Part shown: positions 11,790-23,153 of the stretch, in pieces
Position numbering within the stretch: the first letter of the stretch is position 1
Layout: each line of letters opens with the position of its first letter
Assembly (NCBI GenBank): GCA_034509735.1
Contig: JACGWO010000013.1
Coordinates: 11,924,136 to 11,988,135, forward strand
DNA from: Sesamum alatum
Lineage: Eukaryota > Streptophyta > Magnoliopsida > Lamiales > Pedaliaceae
Reading direction: 5' to 3'
DNA length: 64,000 bases
Program-made: the position numbers and the translations under genes
Notes under the pieces: generated by a model
What the model was told of the DNA's origin: nothing
The model's database searches: none
Seen by the model: only the letters and a program-made list of their open reading frames with translations

Positions 11790-13370
11790 CTTCATATATG
11801 TCATTTGTAGCTCAGATATCTTCTATGCAAGAACCTCACTCTTATTTGCAAGCTAGTCATGATAAAAATTGGGTAGCGGCCATGAAGCAAGAATTGCAGG
11901 CTCTTGAACAGAATGAGATGTGGGAGCTCACTACTTTGCCTCCGGGGAAGAAGGCCATTGGCTCTGAAGGGGTGCTCAAGCTGAAGTTGAAACCTGACGG
12001 GAGTATTGACATGTATAAGGCAAGATCAGTTACCAAGGGTTATAATCAAATTGAAGGTGTCGATTATTTCGAAAGTTTTTCCCCGGTTGCAAAAATAGTT
12101 TCTGTCCGGATATTTCTTGCTATTGCTACTGCACGTTCATGGCCTATTATGCAGATTGACGTGAATAATGCGTTTCTTCATGGCCACCTTGATGAAGATG
12201 TTTATATGACTGTTCCGGATGGTTTTATTGGAGCTAAAGCTAGACAGGTTTGTAAGTTAAAATGCTTCCTCTATGGCCTAAAACAGGCCTCACGGTAGTG
12301 GAATAGTGAACTAACGAGCAAGCTTCTGGAGTATGGTTTTCACCAATCCCCTCATGATCACTATTTATTTCTTTACGATCACAAGGATCAGTTTTTAGCA
12401 CTTCTTGTCAATGTAGATGACATCCTCCTTACAGGAAATTTAGAGGCTGCTGTAGAGGAGGGTTAAGAAGTATTTGGATCACCTATTCACCATAAAGGAC
12501 TTGGGGCATGCCAACTATTTTCTTGGGTTGGAACTTGCCCGTTCTTTGCATGGCTTATTGGTATCTCAACGTACGTACTTGCTTGATATCCTCCGTGACA
12601 CTTCTATGTTGAATGCAAGAGAGGCTTCCAATCCTTTTCCACCTGGACTTAAACTTGATTTAGACGTTGGTGGCCTCCTTCCTTCACCAGACAAGTATCG
12701 ACGATTGGTAGGTCGATTTCTATATCTTGGGTTTACTAGAGCAGATATTTCGTTCGCAGTCCAACAGCTAAGTCAATTTCTTCAACATCCACGGACTTCT
12801 CATTGGGATGCAGCCTTGCATGTTCAACGTTATTTGAAGGGTTCTCCACACATGGGACTCTTCTTTCCTATCTATAACTCCCTCAGGTTGTCTACCTTTT
12901 CTGATGCAGCCTGGGCCTCTTGCTCTGATTCTCGACGGTCCACAACCGGGTTCTGCATTTCCTTGGATCCTCCCTCATTTCCTAGAAGACCAAGAAACAA
13001 CCCACTGTGTTCCGTTCCTCTGCCGAAGCAGAATATCAAAGTCTTGCTCCCACTGTTTGTGAACTACTTTGGGTGTCTTACCTACTCAAGGAGTTCCAGG
13101 TCGCTCCACAGCCCCACATTCCGCTTTGGTGTGATAATAGGGCTGCCTTGCACATCATGGCCAATCCTATTTTTCACGAATGAACAAAGTATCTCGAGAT
13201 TGATTGTCATCTCGTTCGCGATCAATTCAAGCTCGCTTTTATTCTTCTATCCTTCATTCCTGGGGTTGCACAAACTGCGGATATCTTCACTAAGTCCTTG
13301 CCTGTAGCTGATTTCACTCGCCTCCTGCCCAAGCTGGGCTTGGGACCCAAGCTCCACCTTGAGGGGGGGC
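11790..13370 (+). pseudogene. Copia reverse transcriptase and RNase H, broken
   Basis: RT begins with [18 protein letters not shown], then [19 protein letters not shown] and [18 protein letters not shown] at 12296-12298 interrupts K-Q-A-S-R. The active site reads LVNVDDILLTG, so the usual Tyr of YVDD is Asn. A frameshift near 12465 moves to a frame with MDHLFTIKDLGHANYFLGLEL (starting 12474). RNase H shows SDAAWASCSDSRRSTTGFC, then shifts frame again near 12960; the tail with W-C-D-N-R-A-A and A-D-I-F-T-K-S-L-P ends at the polypurine tract. Not functional. Confidence 0.9.
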
Positions 13371-13691
13371 TGTTGTAAGGTTGCAATGGTGCTGATCATC
13401 CTTCATTCTTCCTTTCTGTAATCGTGCTTTATTGTGCTTATGTTTTTGTTAGTTCATTATGCGTTTTTTGTTATTTTATTTGTTAGCTTAGCTGGCGGTT
13501 CAGGTGGGGCCCTTTGTTGTTAGGTGTGGTTAGTTGGTTAGACTTTTCCAACTGCCTCACGTGTATATAAGGGCATAGATAGGAGTCTTCTTCTTCATCA
13601 GATTATTCATACTATAGATACAAAGCCCAGAAATGAGAAATTCTTCTCACCATATCATGTGCACTTTCTCAATGTTTGTTAAATTCTCTCA
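13371..13691 (+). repeat. 3' LTR of copia element
   Basis: 321 bp, TGTTGTAAGGTTGC to AAATTCTCTCA, same length as the 5' LTR with about 13 substitutions and no indels. Confidence 0.93.
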
Positions 13692-13722
13692 TATGCTGCT
13701 GGAAATTGTGAGACTCCAAGGT
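13692..13722 (+). pseudogene. LINE RNase H continuation
   Basis: Joined to 8758, this continues the D-A-A-G-N-C phrase of the LINE RNase H domain. It stops being recognisable near 13722, where a different repeat begins. Confidence 0.6.
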
Positions 13723-14983
13723 TGTGTTTGGGTCTGTTTTTGGGCTGTTTATGAAACAGCCCAAAACAGACCCTATGTTTGGGTTGTTCTCTAAAAAAAA
13801 AATTATCCATTTCAATATTTAAAATCCGTTTTGAGAATACTATTCAGCATATTTTGTATTTTGTTTTTATTATTTTTCTTGTCAATTTCCTTTTGCAGAT
13901 TTAATGACCCACTATGTCTAATACTTGTACTGCTATCTTTCTTGTCAGTTTATATATATATAAGCGTTAATATGATTTATATATACATATAATTTATGAT
14001 TTATATATAAGCGTTAATATGATTTATATATACATATAATTTATGATTTATATATAAGCGTTAATATGATTTATATATATAATTTTATGATTAATGTATA
14101 AGCGTTAATATATACGTATATATATAAGAAGATATGATTTATTGAGGTAAAAACTTAAATTATAATTCACGCGTCCAAACAAAAATGAAAAATTTTGCAA
14201 CATGATAGAAGTTAAGTTGTAATATATATATATATATATATTTATACGCTAAGAAATTAGAATATATATATAATATACATATATATATATATATATATAC
14301 AATTAAGCCATATACAATGTATATGGTAGTATAAAATAAAAACCTTCAAATATGAAAACTATAATATATATATATTATCGTTTAATAATAATATAATTAT
14401 AAAATTTTTATATAGAAAGTTATGTAGAGTTGGATTTTATTAGAAATTAATATTGTATAAAATAATATCATTAAGTAAATTAAAATAAAAGATACCTAAC
14501 AACTTTGATATATATATATGCACATATACATACACAATTATTCATAATTTGATATAAAATAGTATTTTATTCAACAAGAAAAACAAATCCAAACATACTA
14601 CAATATATCTCAATATATTCTACTTTATCTCCAAAAACAAATCCAAACATACTACGAACTCCCAAAATATACTCACTTATCTTTTAATTTTTCTCTCTGT
14701 TTTTACAAAACAAGACAAATCATATCGAAAATAAATTCAAACAAAGGCCAAGTTTGTCAAGGACGTTTCAATTTTGACAAACATCATTAGGAATTTCACA
14801 TATTAATGCTTACTATATGAAATTAAAATTTCGTTGCTCGATGGGACATAACAACCAGTCGTCAAATTCTGAACATTCACAGATTTAATAGAATGCCATG
14901 ACAGGTTTTTTAACAAGAACTCCAAATTTCAAGCTTCATATTGACCATGAACTTTTATAATCTGTAAGTTTTTTTTTTTAGAC
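13723..14983. other. AT-rich repeat DNA with hairpin and 47-bp tandem repeats
   Basis: Starts with a strong hairpin (13736-13779: GGGTCTGTTTTTGGGCTGTTT and its complement separated by 3 bases). A tandem array follows at about 13960-14108, with TAAGCGTTAATATGATTTAT recurring at 13961, 14008, 14055 and 14099 (periods 47, 47, 44). Near 14585-14660 AAATCCAAACATACTAC occurs twice. The left TGTTTGG and right CCAAACA-type words hint at a nonautonomous hAT-like element, but the ends are not clear. No gene. Confidence 0.5.
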
Positions 14984-17171
14984 TAGTAGGAGCCATTTGC
15001 CCTGCACGTAATGATAATTACCTGGACAAAATGATTATATCATTTAAAATTTTAATTAATAAAAAGTATAAGATATTCATAAATTAAGAAATATTATATT
15101 AAAATTTAATAAGTACTTTATAAATGGAAAAGATCTTATTCTTTAAGCTTAATGAATTTGAAGTTTTAAACAATTATTCTAAAAGCTTTCTATTCAATAA
15201 AAAATCAAGAGCTAAACAACAAAATAATTAAATAAGTTGTTATGTAAACATATGGTTTTGTTATTCATTTGCATTATCGATTCTGTTTGTAGGATAAATC
15301 CTTTTGCTTGGTTTCATAAATTTCTTGGATTTTGAAATTATTAATCATCTCTCATTTGCTTGGCGTTTGACTATCAATGTCATCTTCTTATTCGTCGTTT
15401 ATTATTTCTGTCATTTTCTCAAGATACCGGATCACGCTCTTATCAAGATTAAGTGAGTTTTAATTGATGTTTTAGTTTTGATTTCCTTCTTTAATAGGAA
15501 ATGTATCGCTTTTCTTTCATATAGAAACGGTGATTTTGTATCAATATTAATAAGTTGAGCAACACATTGATTCGATCTGTATAATAAACTCATATAATTT
15601 TGGTAGATGCTCATAGGCTCATGTCTCTGTAATATTTGGAATTATGTTATAAACTATAAATAGTAATTTTGACCTTAAATTAAAAACTTTTAGACTTCAA
15701 AGATAAGAAGTTGTTAAATTATTTACATTCCTGTATGGAAAAAAGAAAAAAAATATATAAGAAAAAATTGTCTTTTGCTACGAATAATAACACAATTAAA
15801 ATAAGAATTTGCATAATATTTGAAATATGATAAAAAAAAAAAAACTATATATTAATTTTAGTGGCATATTGAAGGAAGTTAGACATGTGAAATGCTTCTA
15901 ATTATTTAAAAACCAGGTTTGACAAATTTAAATTCTATAACATGGTGATTAGAACTAATTAACTATGAATGCTAACAATATAACTTATAATTATAAGTAA
16001 CTTATGTTTTTCATTTTCCTATAAGAAAAAGGAGTATTTTTAATATGAATAATTGATATTTTGGATGTATAGATGGTAAATTTAATTTAATATTTCTACC
16101 AACATGATCAAATTATTTTTTTATTATTGTTCAAGTTATATAAAAAAGTTCATATAATGACATTCTCAAGGTGATTAAGGTAACCTTTTCTTGTTCTTAA
16201 TTAGGAAACAATAAAAAAAGTAATGTACAAATATAATTACAATTCTGTCATTTATTGAATATAATAATTTCAAAAAAAAAAAACTTTGAAAAATAATAAA
16301 GTATTTAATTGTGTTGCATACACATATATTTATAGGTGTGTGATGTAAAAACAACAAAATGCACAAATAAAGAATAACAAGTAAATTTTGTTCTAAAGTC
16401 GACTTCCTCGTACTTATGATAGAAGATTTAGCACAAGACACTTTTGACATGCCCAAAATATTAATCAGTAAAAAAGTAGATAATATTAATTAGAAGATAA
16501 AACAAAATTCTGATATAAGATATAATTTTAATTGAAAGTACAAAAAAGTATTAAGTACGTCAATAATATAAATTAATCTATCGTTGCTTACAACCAATTA
16601 TATAATAAAAATAATTATTTTTCTACCATTATCCTATATAAGAATAATCTAATTTAAAGAACTTAAGAACAAACCCAATGAAATATATTCAACTTCTAAT
16701 GTAGGAAGTATTAACAATATATATCAATTAAAACTTGATAAAATTATGAGAATATTTGTAGTATTGTTGAGATTATTATCAAACTTTTAGTAAGTACATA
16801 TCTTTGTGTTAACTTCAAGAACAATGTCATATGTATAAATTTATACTCCTTAACTGTTTTTAATATATTTTTGCCTCTCTATAAGACTTAGGCTAGAATA
16901 TTTATATTTCATTATGTCTTATCTTTTTAATCCTAATGCATCTTGTATATCGCATAAATAATATTAACGATACATGAATTTAAATATTTAATTTATTAAA
17001 CATGTTCATTAATTAATAACGCATTAACTTTATCTGCTACTATAATGCCAATCCAAATAATCATGAACATGCTATCGCATTTTAATGTTAACTTTTTTTT
17101 ATAAGCCATATGGTTTCTAGTTAGTGTCTTGGAAGTGACAACTTTTATGGCAATTGATTATAGTAGGTTTT
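14984..17171 (-). repeat. Right arm of long inverted repeat
   Basis: Inverted counterpart of 1167-3407. It begins AGTAGGAGCC, carries the complement of the left-arm small ORF at 16175-16456, and ends at AGGTTTT. AT-rich and without recognisable protein domains. Its differences from the left arm include small indels in homopolymers. Confidence 0.8.
16175..16456 (-). other. Small ORF, right-arm copy
   Basis: A 93-codon frame whose first ~50 residues match the left-arm ORF (1867-2085) with a few changes (for example Ser to Cys after MSKVS). It extends further at the C-terminus because the left copy hits a stop earlier. Function unknown; may be chance. Confidence 0.2.
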
Positions 17172-18615
17172 AGAATTTTTTTCCCTAAATATCATGATTT
17201 CAGAATTAAGTTAAAAGAATCTTTTTTATTCCAAATTATTTACTCCATTCCGATCCATTTACTTTTCTTAATTTTTTAATTTAACTATAGACATTTTTAC
17301 TACTTTATGATATAATATCTATAATTACAAATTAAAGTTTATATTAGAATAATTATATACAATTAAAGAAATATATGAATAATTAAATGGTAATAGAACT
17401 CAAAAAGAGTATACCTAATTATTGGTGAATTTGAATAAACACCAGATAGTTATCATTGGATAAAGTTTCATTGCGTCTATGATCGAAAAAATCTGTAAGT
17501 TATAACAAGATCACTAAACCATTATAATCTTACGTAAATATTTTCACTTGACAGTTTTTTTAGAGTATTAAACTTATGAACTTCTATTTATCATAAAAAT
17601 GTTGAAATTTTGCTTTTTAACTTTTGTCCGCTTATAGCTAGGATTTTAAAATTTTATAATTATCTTTACGATATTTCATTTTTATTTTCATATTAGTTGA
17701 TGATAAAATCACCATAATTTATATAAAAATTAATGCTAATAATATTACTTATTTTTGTTTCTTCTATTGAACTTTTGGATTTTATATTAATTTTTTATGT
17801 AATATTTACGTTCCGTCCTTATATTTGTCAAACAAAATCACCATTCATATTACTCCACATTTTAAATTGGTTTCACTTTTGACATAAGATTTTTGTTCTT
17901 TTCTTAAAATTGGACAAGTTGAAAAGTAATAATTAGTTATATTATTTTTTAAAATTTTATTTCTTATATCAATTATCTTTGAAGTACTTTTGTGATATAT
18001 TCCTTATGATATTCTTTTTACTTAAACTTTGATTTTATTCTATTTTACTTTCTAATTTTTACCATCATATAGAATTTTTAAATTTTATAATTAATTTTCT
18101 GATGTTTATTTTTCATCCCTAGCTATATGTGATGAAAAAATCACCAATAGACGATCAAATGCATATAGAAGGAGTATTGTACTAGAAAAGGATACAATAT
18201 GACATTTTTAAGTATCAAGCAATATAACTAAAAAAGTTAAGATTTTACTCGAGCACAATTGAGTGTCTATAATCATCTCTTGACGTACTCTCAATCATCG
18301 TTTCCTCACATTTTCAGGAGAAAATGAAATCAATGAATTTACGCAAGTTCTTTTAGTTATTTATTTTATTTTTACCTTTGTAGTATTTTCCTATTCTTAT
18401 GAGGTATTTTTTAAGAAAAATAAATTAAGTCTCGATATAAATATGTAAACAATAATAAATAAGAGTAAATACTATAATGTGAAAGTATTTAATATAGATT
18501 AATAAGCCAAAATTTTACATAATCACCCCTATGAAAAACAATACGATAAGGTTAGCATAGATATCGTACAATCTCATCATCCTAATTCTTGAAATGTGCA
18601 TTGTAGTATAGCAAT
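17172..18615. other. AT-rich DNA downstream of FQR1-like gene
   Basis: No gene or clear repeat. The part nearest 18615 must include the 3' UTR and poly(A) site of the minus-strand quinone reductase gene. TTTATT (AATAAA on the minus strand) occurs near 18358-18370, but the true end cannot be set. Confidence 0.5.
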
Positions 18616-21600
18616 TTAAGTCTTCAGCTTTCTGGTAATTTCAGCAACGTACTTACCCTGATGAAAGGCTTGCTGAAGTTCTAGATCTGTGGGCTGACGT
18701 GAACCATCTGCTGCATAAGTTCCAGCGCCGTAAGAAGATCCACCCTTCACTTGTTCCATCTCAAACATTCCCCTGCCGAACGTGTAGCCCAGAGGAACAA
18801 AGATCATGCCGTGGTGTGCTAGTTGTGTTATGGCAGTCAATCTGCAGGCAAGAATTAAGTCACAACATCAATCACATTTTTACTCATACATCAGGAAACA
18901 ATGTGTGTGTTTGTGTGTCTTTTCTCCGGATGGGGTGCAAAGGACGCTCAGACGATGATTTCTTGATCTCCCAGAAGCAGCTTTTGGCTGGCGTTTAATG
19001 AGGACATTGACAATAGATATCTTTTTGGGCAAAGGGAACACTGGACGCTAAGAAAAACATGATTAGATTTTCAATTCCAAATCCTGTTGCATCTTCTATT
19101 TCATTTAATATATACACGCCGCATGTATAAAATCTTCCATTAAATAAAATAAATAATATAATTTTTATACACGTGCGTGTATATGTTAAATGTGACATAA
19201 GATGCAACAGAATTTGAAATAGAAAAATCCGATCCAAAGAACAAAATAGGACTTGGAACTGGAAGAAAAAGAACTATAGTTAAAAGAAAAGGGAACTGAA
19301 GGCGTCTCTTGCTGAGATGGAAAGTCGTGTTTCGTTGTAAGTATATTTTGTACTTAACAATCTCGCAGGACTAAAAGAGAGCTGATTCAGAGCAATAACT
19401 GGGAATTACACTGGGCCAAATTGCATATTGCACCCCTATATATTCCTAAAATGTCTAAGAACCCCCTATGTTTTAAAAATAGGCAAAACCCCCCGTGATT
19501 TCAAAATCACACATGTTTGTCAGCTTCAAATAAATTGACTAGCATTAAATCCGCTTCAATTGTGAGCAAGCAGATTCACTTTGTTCCTATTAGATCTTGC
19601 GATTTCAGACAAACAATAAGGAGAATAATAGCAACTGAACTAATTATATATCAGCAGTAGAGGGACCTTTTTGACAAAAAAGGGTTTAATGCAATCTACC
19701 TCCCTGTGATATTGCAAATGAGCAAATTACGCTCTTATGAAAAAAAAAATAGCAGTTTACCTCCCCGTGTTTTTAAAAATTGAGCAATTTAACTCCTTAG
19801 ACAGTAAATTGCTGCATTTTAAAGAACACGGGGAGGTACATTCATTCATTTTAAAAAAATACAGGGAGATAAATTGCTATTTTATTTTTCATAGGGGGTA
19901 ATTTGCTCATTTGCAATATCACAGGGGGGTTGCTTGCATTTTTTCCCTGACAAAAAAAAAAAAGACTATATTACACTGCTACAAACACAATTCATAAACA
20001 CGATCAAGAACAACGAAGTTCAAATACTACCTAGATAAAATTTCTCAAAGCCCTTTCTTGATTGTTCCAAGTGATTTTTCTTAAAAGCGTTAACTAACGT
20101 TCAATTTATTGCAACAGTCAGTGACCAAGCAAACCTACTAAATATGTAATAGAATCAAAATTGTATGATATCAAACACAGAAGAAGGAAAACTTACGCTG
20201 AAAGTTCTTGTCCGCCCCCATGGAAACCTGTGCTCCAGAAGATCCCAGCAGGCTTCCCAGCAAGAGCTTGAGTAGCCCATATTTCATCAGTGGCATCGAA
20301 AAAGGCTTTGAATTGTGCTGCCATAACCCCAAAACGGGATGGAAAACCAAAGATGAAGCCATCGGCCTCTACTAGCTGTTCAGGTCTAATCTCAGGTACA
20401 TCATCAGCTTTTTCAGGAGCCTTCATCTTCTCTAAAACTCGGCCGGGCAGAGTCTCAGGTACCTATTTTGCAAGAAAACAAGCACTCAACCACTAAGAAC
20501 AGTTAAAAGTTTTTGTTACAGCAAAAATATCAATCACCAAAAACTAATTAGCAATCAATATGTAATCATTAATGGCCATCAATAATCTTGCAGATCACAT
20601 TGCATCAGAAATATCAATCGATAAATAAGCATTATGATACGACCCAAATCAGCAATGGATTGTTGGGCCCAAATGAAACTAAACAGAAAATGACGTTGGG
20701 CTGTTGGATGAGCTTTCTGGGCCAACTGATGGAAAAAGGATATTTGGGCCTTATGAAGAGAACAAACATTCGGGCCCAATTCGCAAGAAATCTGCTAGAA
20801 AAGGAGCTATGCCGGCCAAGTTGAAGGACTACTACTTAAAATAAATCTAGATAGGACAAAGCTTGTTATGTTTACATCAAGATGATGACATTTGTCATTG
20901 GATCTTTCAGTTGCTGTATTTTAAATTCAGAACATGAATGAAAAATAGGACAGAATGTTTTCTGGCCAAATCTCCTCTTCCTTCTTCCTTGATTCTTGGA
21001 GTGATAATCCCCACTCAAACTGGGATCGTCTTGGTCATAGGCATTTTTTGAGATTGTGGGTATCGGTATAGTCTAACGTTGACTGGGTGTTTGTTGGGTA
21101 AAATGTGGATGTGATGATCTTGGGCCCGTGGGGGAGGAAGGCCATAGGGAAGGGAAAAGACGTTTTGAAATTCTGTGAGAATCGGGAAGATGTCAGGTGA
21201 AAAGGAGTCAGAAGCAACCCCGCGTACTCTTTGTTTACGGGGCTCTATTGGCGAAATCTTCGTCATTGTTTTGGTGGACTTCGGGAGTTCTCACAACATA
21301 CTGCAACCCCGGGTTGCTTCTTTCCTTGCCCTCCCAACTACTCCAGTCGCCCTCTTTACAGTCTTGGTCAACAACAGTGCTTCCCTATCTTCTGCCGATT
21401 TATGTCCCACTGTCCCCATTACAATACAATCCTATAAGGCTACCACCATCTCTCCTAACTCTTTTTCACCTGACATCTTCCCCATTCTCATAGAATTTCA
21501 AAACATCTTTCCCTTCCCCATGGCCTTCCTCCCCTACGGCCCCAAGATCATCACATCCACATTTTACCCAACAAACACCCAGTCAACGTTAGACCATACC

Positions 21601-23153
21601 GATACCCACAATACCAAAAAATGCCTATGACCAAGACGATCCCAGTTCGAGCGGGGATTATCACTCTAGGAATCAAGGAAGAAGGGAGAGGAGATTTGGC
21701 CAGAAAACATTCTGTCCTATTTTTCATTCATGTGCTGAATTTAAAATACAACAACTGAAAGATCTAACGACAAATGTCATCATCTTGATGTAAACATAAC
21801 AAACTTTGTCCTATCTAAATTTATTTTAAGTAGTAGTCCTTCAACTTGGCAGGCATAGCTCCTTTTCTGGCATATTTCTTGCGAATTGGGCCCGAATGTT
21901 TGTTCTCCTCATAAGGCCTAGATAGCCTTTTTCCATCAATTGGCCTTGAAAGCTTATCCAACAACCCAACATCATTTTTCTGTTTAGTTTCATTTGGGCC
22001 CAGCAATCCATTGCTGATTTGGGCCGTATCAGTATTTTGCTATCACATTAATAGAAATAAAGAATGACCAATCACGATATCAAGTTCTCTAAAAATAGAC
22101 AATGCCACTGATGTGGAAAGACAAAATATAAACGAGGATCCAAGAAACCCCTCGTATTAAGCACCTTCATATATATACGCGGGGTCAATCCCAAACCTCG
22201 AGTAGTGGCCATAATCGGGCGATACGAGGGGAGTGCATGTAAAGTCGTATGAGGTTACATCGATTGAAATCACCCTGGCCCGATGACACAAAACTAGGAA
22301 GCATACGAGCAAAACCCTCGAAGGGGAAGATATACGAGGTGATCATGGCCCATATGAGGTCATCTCAGAGAGAGCGAAATAAATCAAAACGATGCCGAGC
22401 CAAAAGCATACGAACTCCTGAATGGAAGCCCTCGATAGAGAAGATCTACGAGCAGATCATAGCCCAACCGCCTCATCATCATTCCGAGATCCCAACACGG
22501 GTTACCAGGAAGATATGAACTGGCTTGTCGAGATACGAGGCTGTAAGATAAAATGATCCTGTGAATACCCCCTAACTGAAACTTAACAGACATCTCATTC
22601 TTTATCATGCTCGCTTGAGTGATCTGAATTCTTATCACATCAGACACATATGTTTCTTCGTGGCATTGGAATTCAAGACCTCTAATCAGGAGCAAGGGCT
22701 TCATTAATACAATCAACTGATCAGCACAAGAGGTGACATTGTCCGAAATTGTATTTTGACCTCGAGAATTCAATAACTAAACTTTACTGAAATACTTAAA
22801 ACTTTCATCAAATTTCAATTCCATTAAAATCCATTTCTACAACAACCATCTTCTCCAATCTCAGCTCCAATCGGAGGAAAAAAAAAAAAAAAAAAACAGA
22901 AGCCCAACTCAAAAACTTACCTGCCAAAGTGTTGCTTCAACTCCGGAAACTGAGTTTCCACCCTTTTGTATTTCTCTTGCCATGGTCTCCACATGTCCGT
23001 ACAAGGAGTAGTACCTGAAACATAGCAAAACATAACCTTAAAACAAATTCCCGGTAAGATTAATACATAAGTACTCCAGCCCAGATAACTATTCAAAAAA
23101 GAAAAAAGGCCCTTTTGCCTGACTTACACTATGTAGAGCTTTGTTGTAGGCAT
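18616..23153 (-). CDS. FQR1: FQR1/WrbA-type NAD(P)H:quinone oxidoreductase, 4 coding exons
   Basis: Flavodoxin-fold, FMN-binding enzyme that reduces quinones by two electrons using NAD(P)H; plant members are cytosolic or plasma-membrane associated and protect against quinone redox cycling. Coding exons (minus strand): 23128-23153, 22921-23014, 20197-20462, 18616-18841, total 612 nt, 203 codons plus stop, the usual family length. All introns are GT-AG (donors GTAAGT or GTAAGTTT). Start: ATG at 23153 gives MPTTKLYIV, the expected first beta strand. The phosphate-binding loop YYSLYGH spans the first junction. Exon 3 has [20 protein letters not shown] and [11 protein letters not shown]; exon 4 has [14 protein letters not shown] and [18 protein letters not shown]. 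The frame is intact throughout. Introns 2 and 3 carry transposon insertions. Which FQR1 paralogue this is cannot be told. Confidence 0.95.
19681..19947. mobile_element. Mutator-like MITE in intron 3
   Basis: 267-bp foldback: the left end AGGGTTTAATGCAATCTACC and the complement of the right end (AGGGAAAAAATGCAAGCAAC) match, and the similarity continues through CCCTGTGATATTGCAAATGA for well over 50 bp. It is flanked by an exact 9-bp repeat TGACAAAAA (19672-19680 and 19948-19956), the duplication size of Mutator-type elements. No coding capacity. Confidence 0.85.
20635..22031. mobile_element. Foldback made of Ty3/gypsy fragments in intron 2
   Basis: Arms of ~570 bp (20635-21205 and about 21455-22031) are inverted copies of each other, starting TGATACGACCCAAATCAGCA and ending with the matching GGGCCGTATCA. 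Each arm contains LTR/UTR-like DNA and, at its inner end, the start of a gypsy RT region (FPILTEFQN and [13 protein letters not shown] on the minus strand of the left arm). The ~250-bp centre (21206-21454) encodes a gypsy protease segment in the plus frame ([12 protein letters not shown]). CATTA precedes the left end (20630-20634) and recurs at 22046-22050, so the true right end may be a few bases further out. Confidence 0.85.
22051..22920. other. Intron 2 remainder, unassigned repeat-like DNA
   Basis: 22130-22560 is less AT-rich than its surroundings. It repeats short phrases such as ATACGAG and CCCTCGA(T/A) and could be an LTR fragment of unknown class. An A20 run lies at about 22879-22898. 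No coding region. Confidence 0.4.

Larger units (their letters stand above)
8759..13691 (+). mobile_element. Complete-length Ty1/copia element, 4.93 kb
   Basis: Identical-length LTRs (8759-9079 and 13371-13691, 321 bp, TG...CA) differ at about 13 positions by my count, roughly 96% identity. PBS TGGTATCAGAGCC (9080-9092) directly follows the 5' LTR. A purine tract ending GAGGGGGGGC precedes the 3' LTR. Internal order is gag, protease, integrase, RT, RNase H, as in Ty1/copia. It splits the LINE RNase H frame. The flanks are GATGT on the left and TATGC on the right; both are one change away from GATGC, which also restores the LINE reading R-D-A-A-G-N-C. So GATGC is inferred as the original 5-bp target. 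Confidence 0.95.

Noticed and set aside
13957..14108. 47-bp tandem repeats considered as a CRISPR-like array
   Set aside because: Units are contiguous without spacers, and this is a plant nuclear genome.
18699..18998. 99-residue plus-strand ORF opposite exon 4 of the FQR1-like gene
   Set aside because: Antisense shadow of the exon plus intron sequence, with no recognised motif.
20579..21630. Several overlapping ORFs in intron 2, considered as a nested gene
   Set aside because: They are gypsy protease and RT fragments in the foldback arms.
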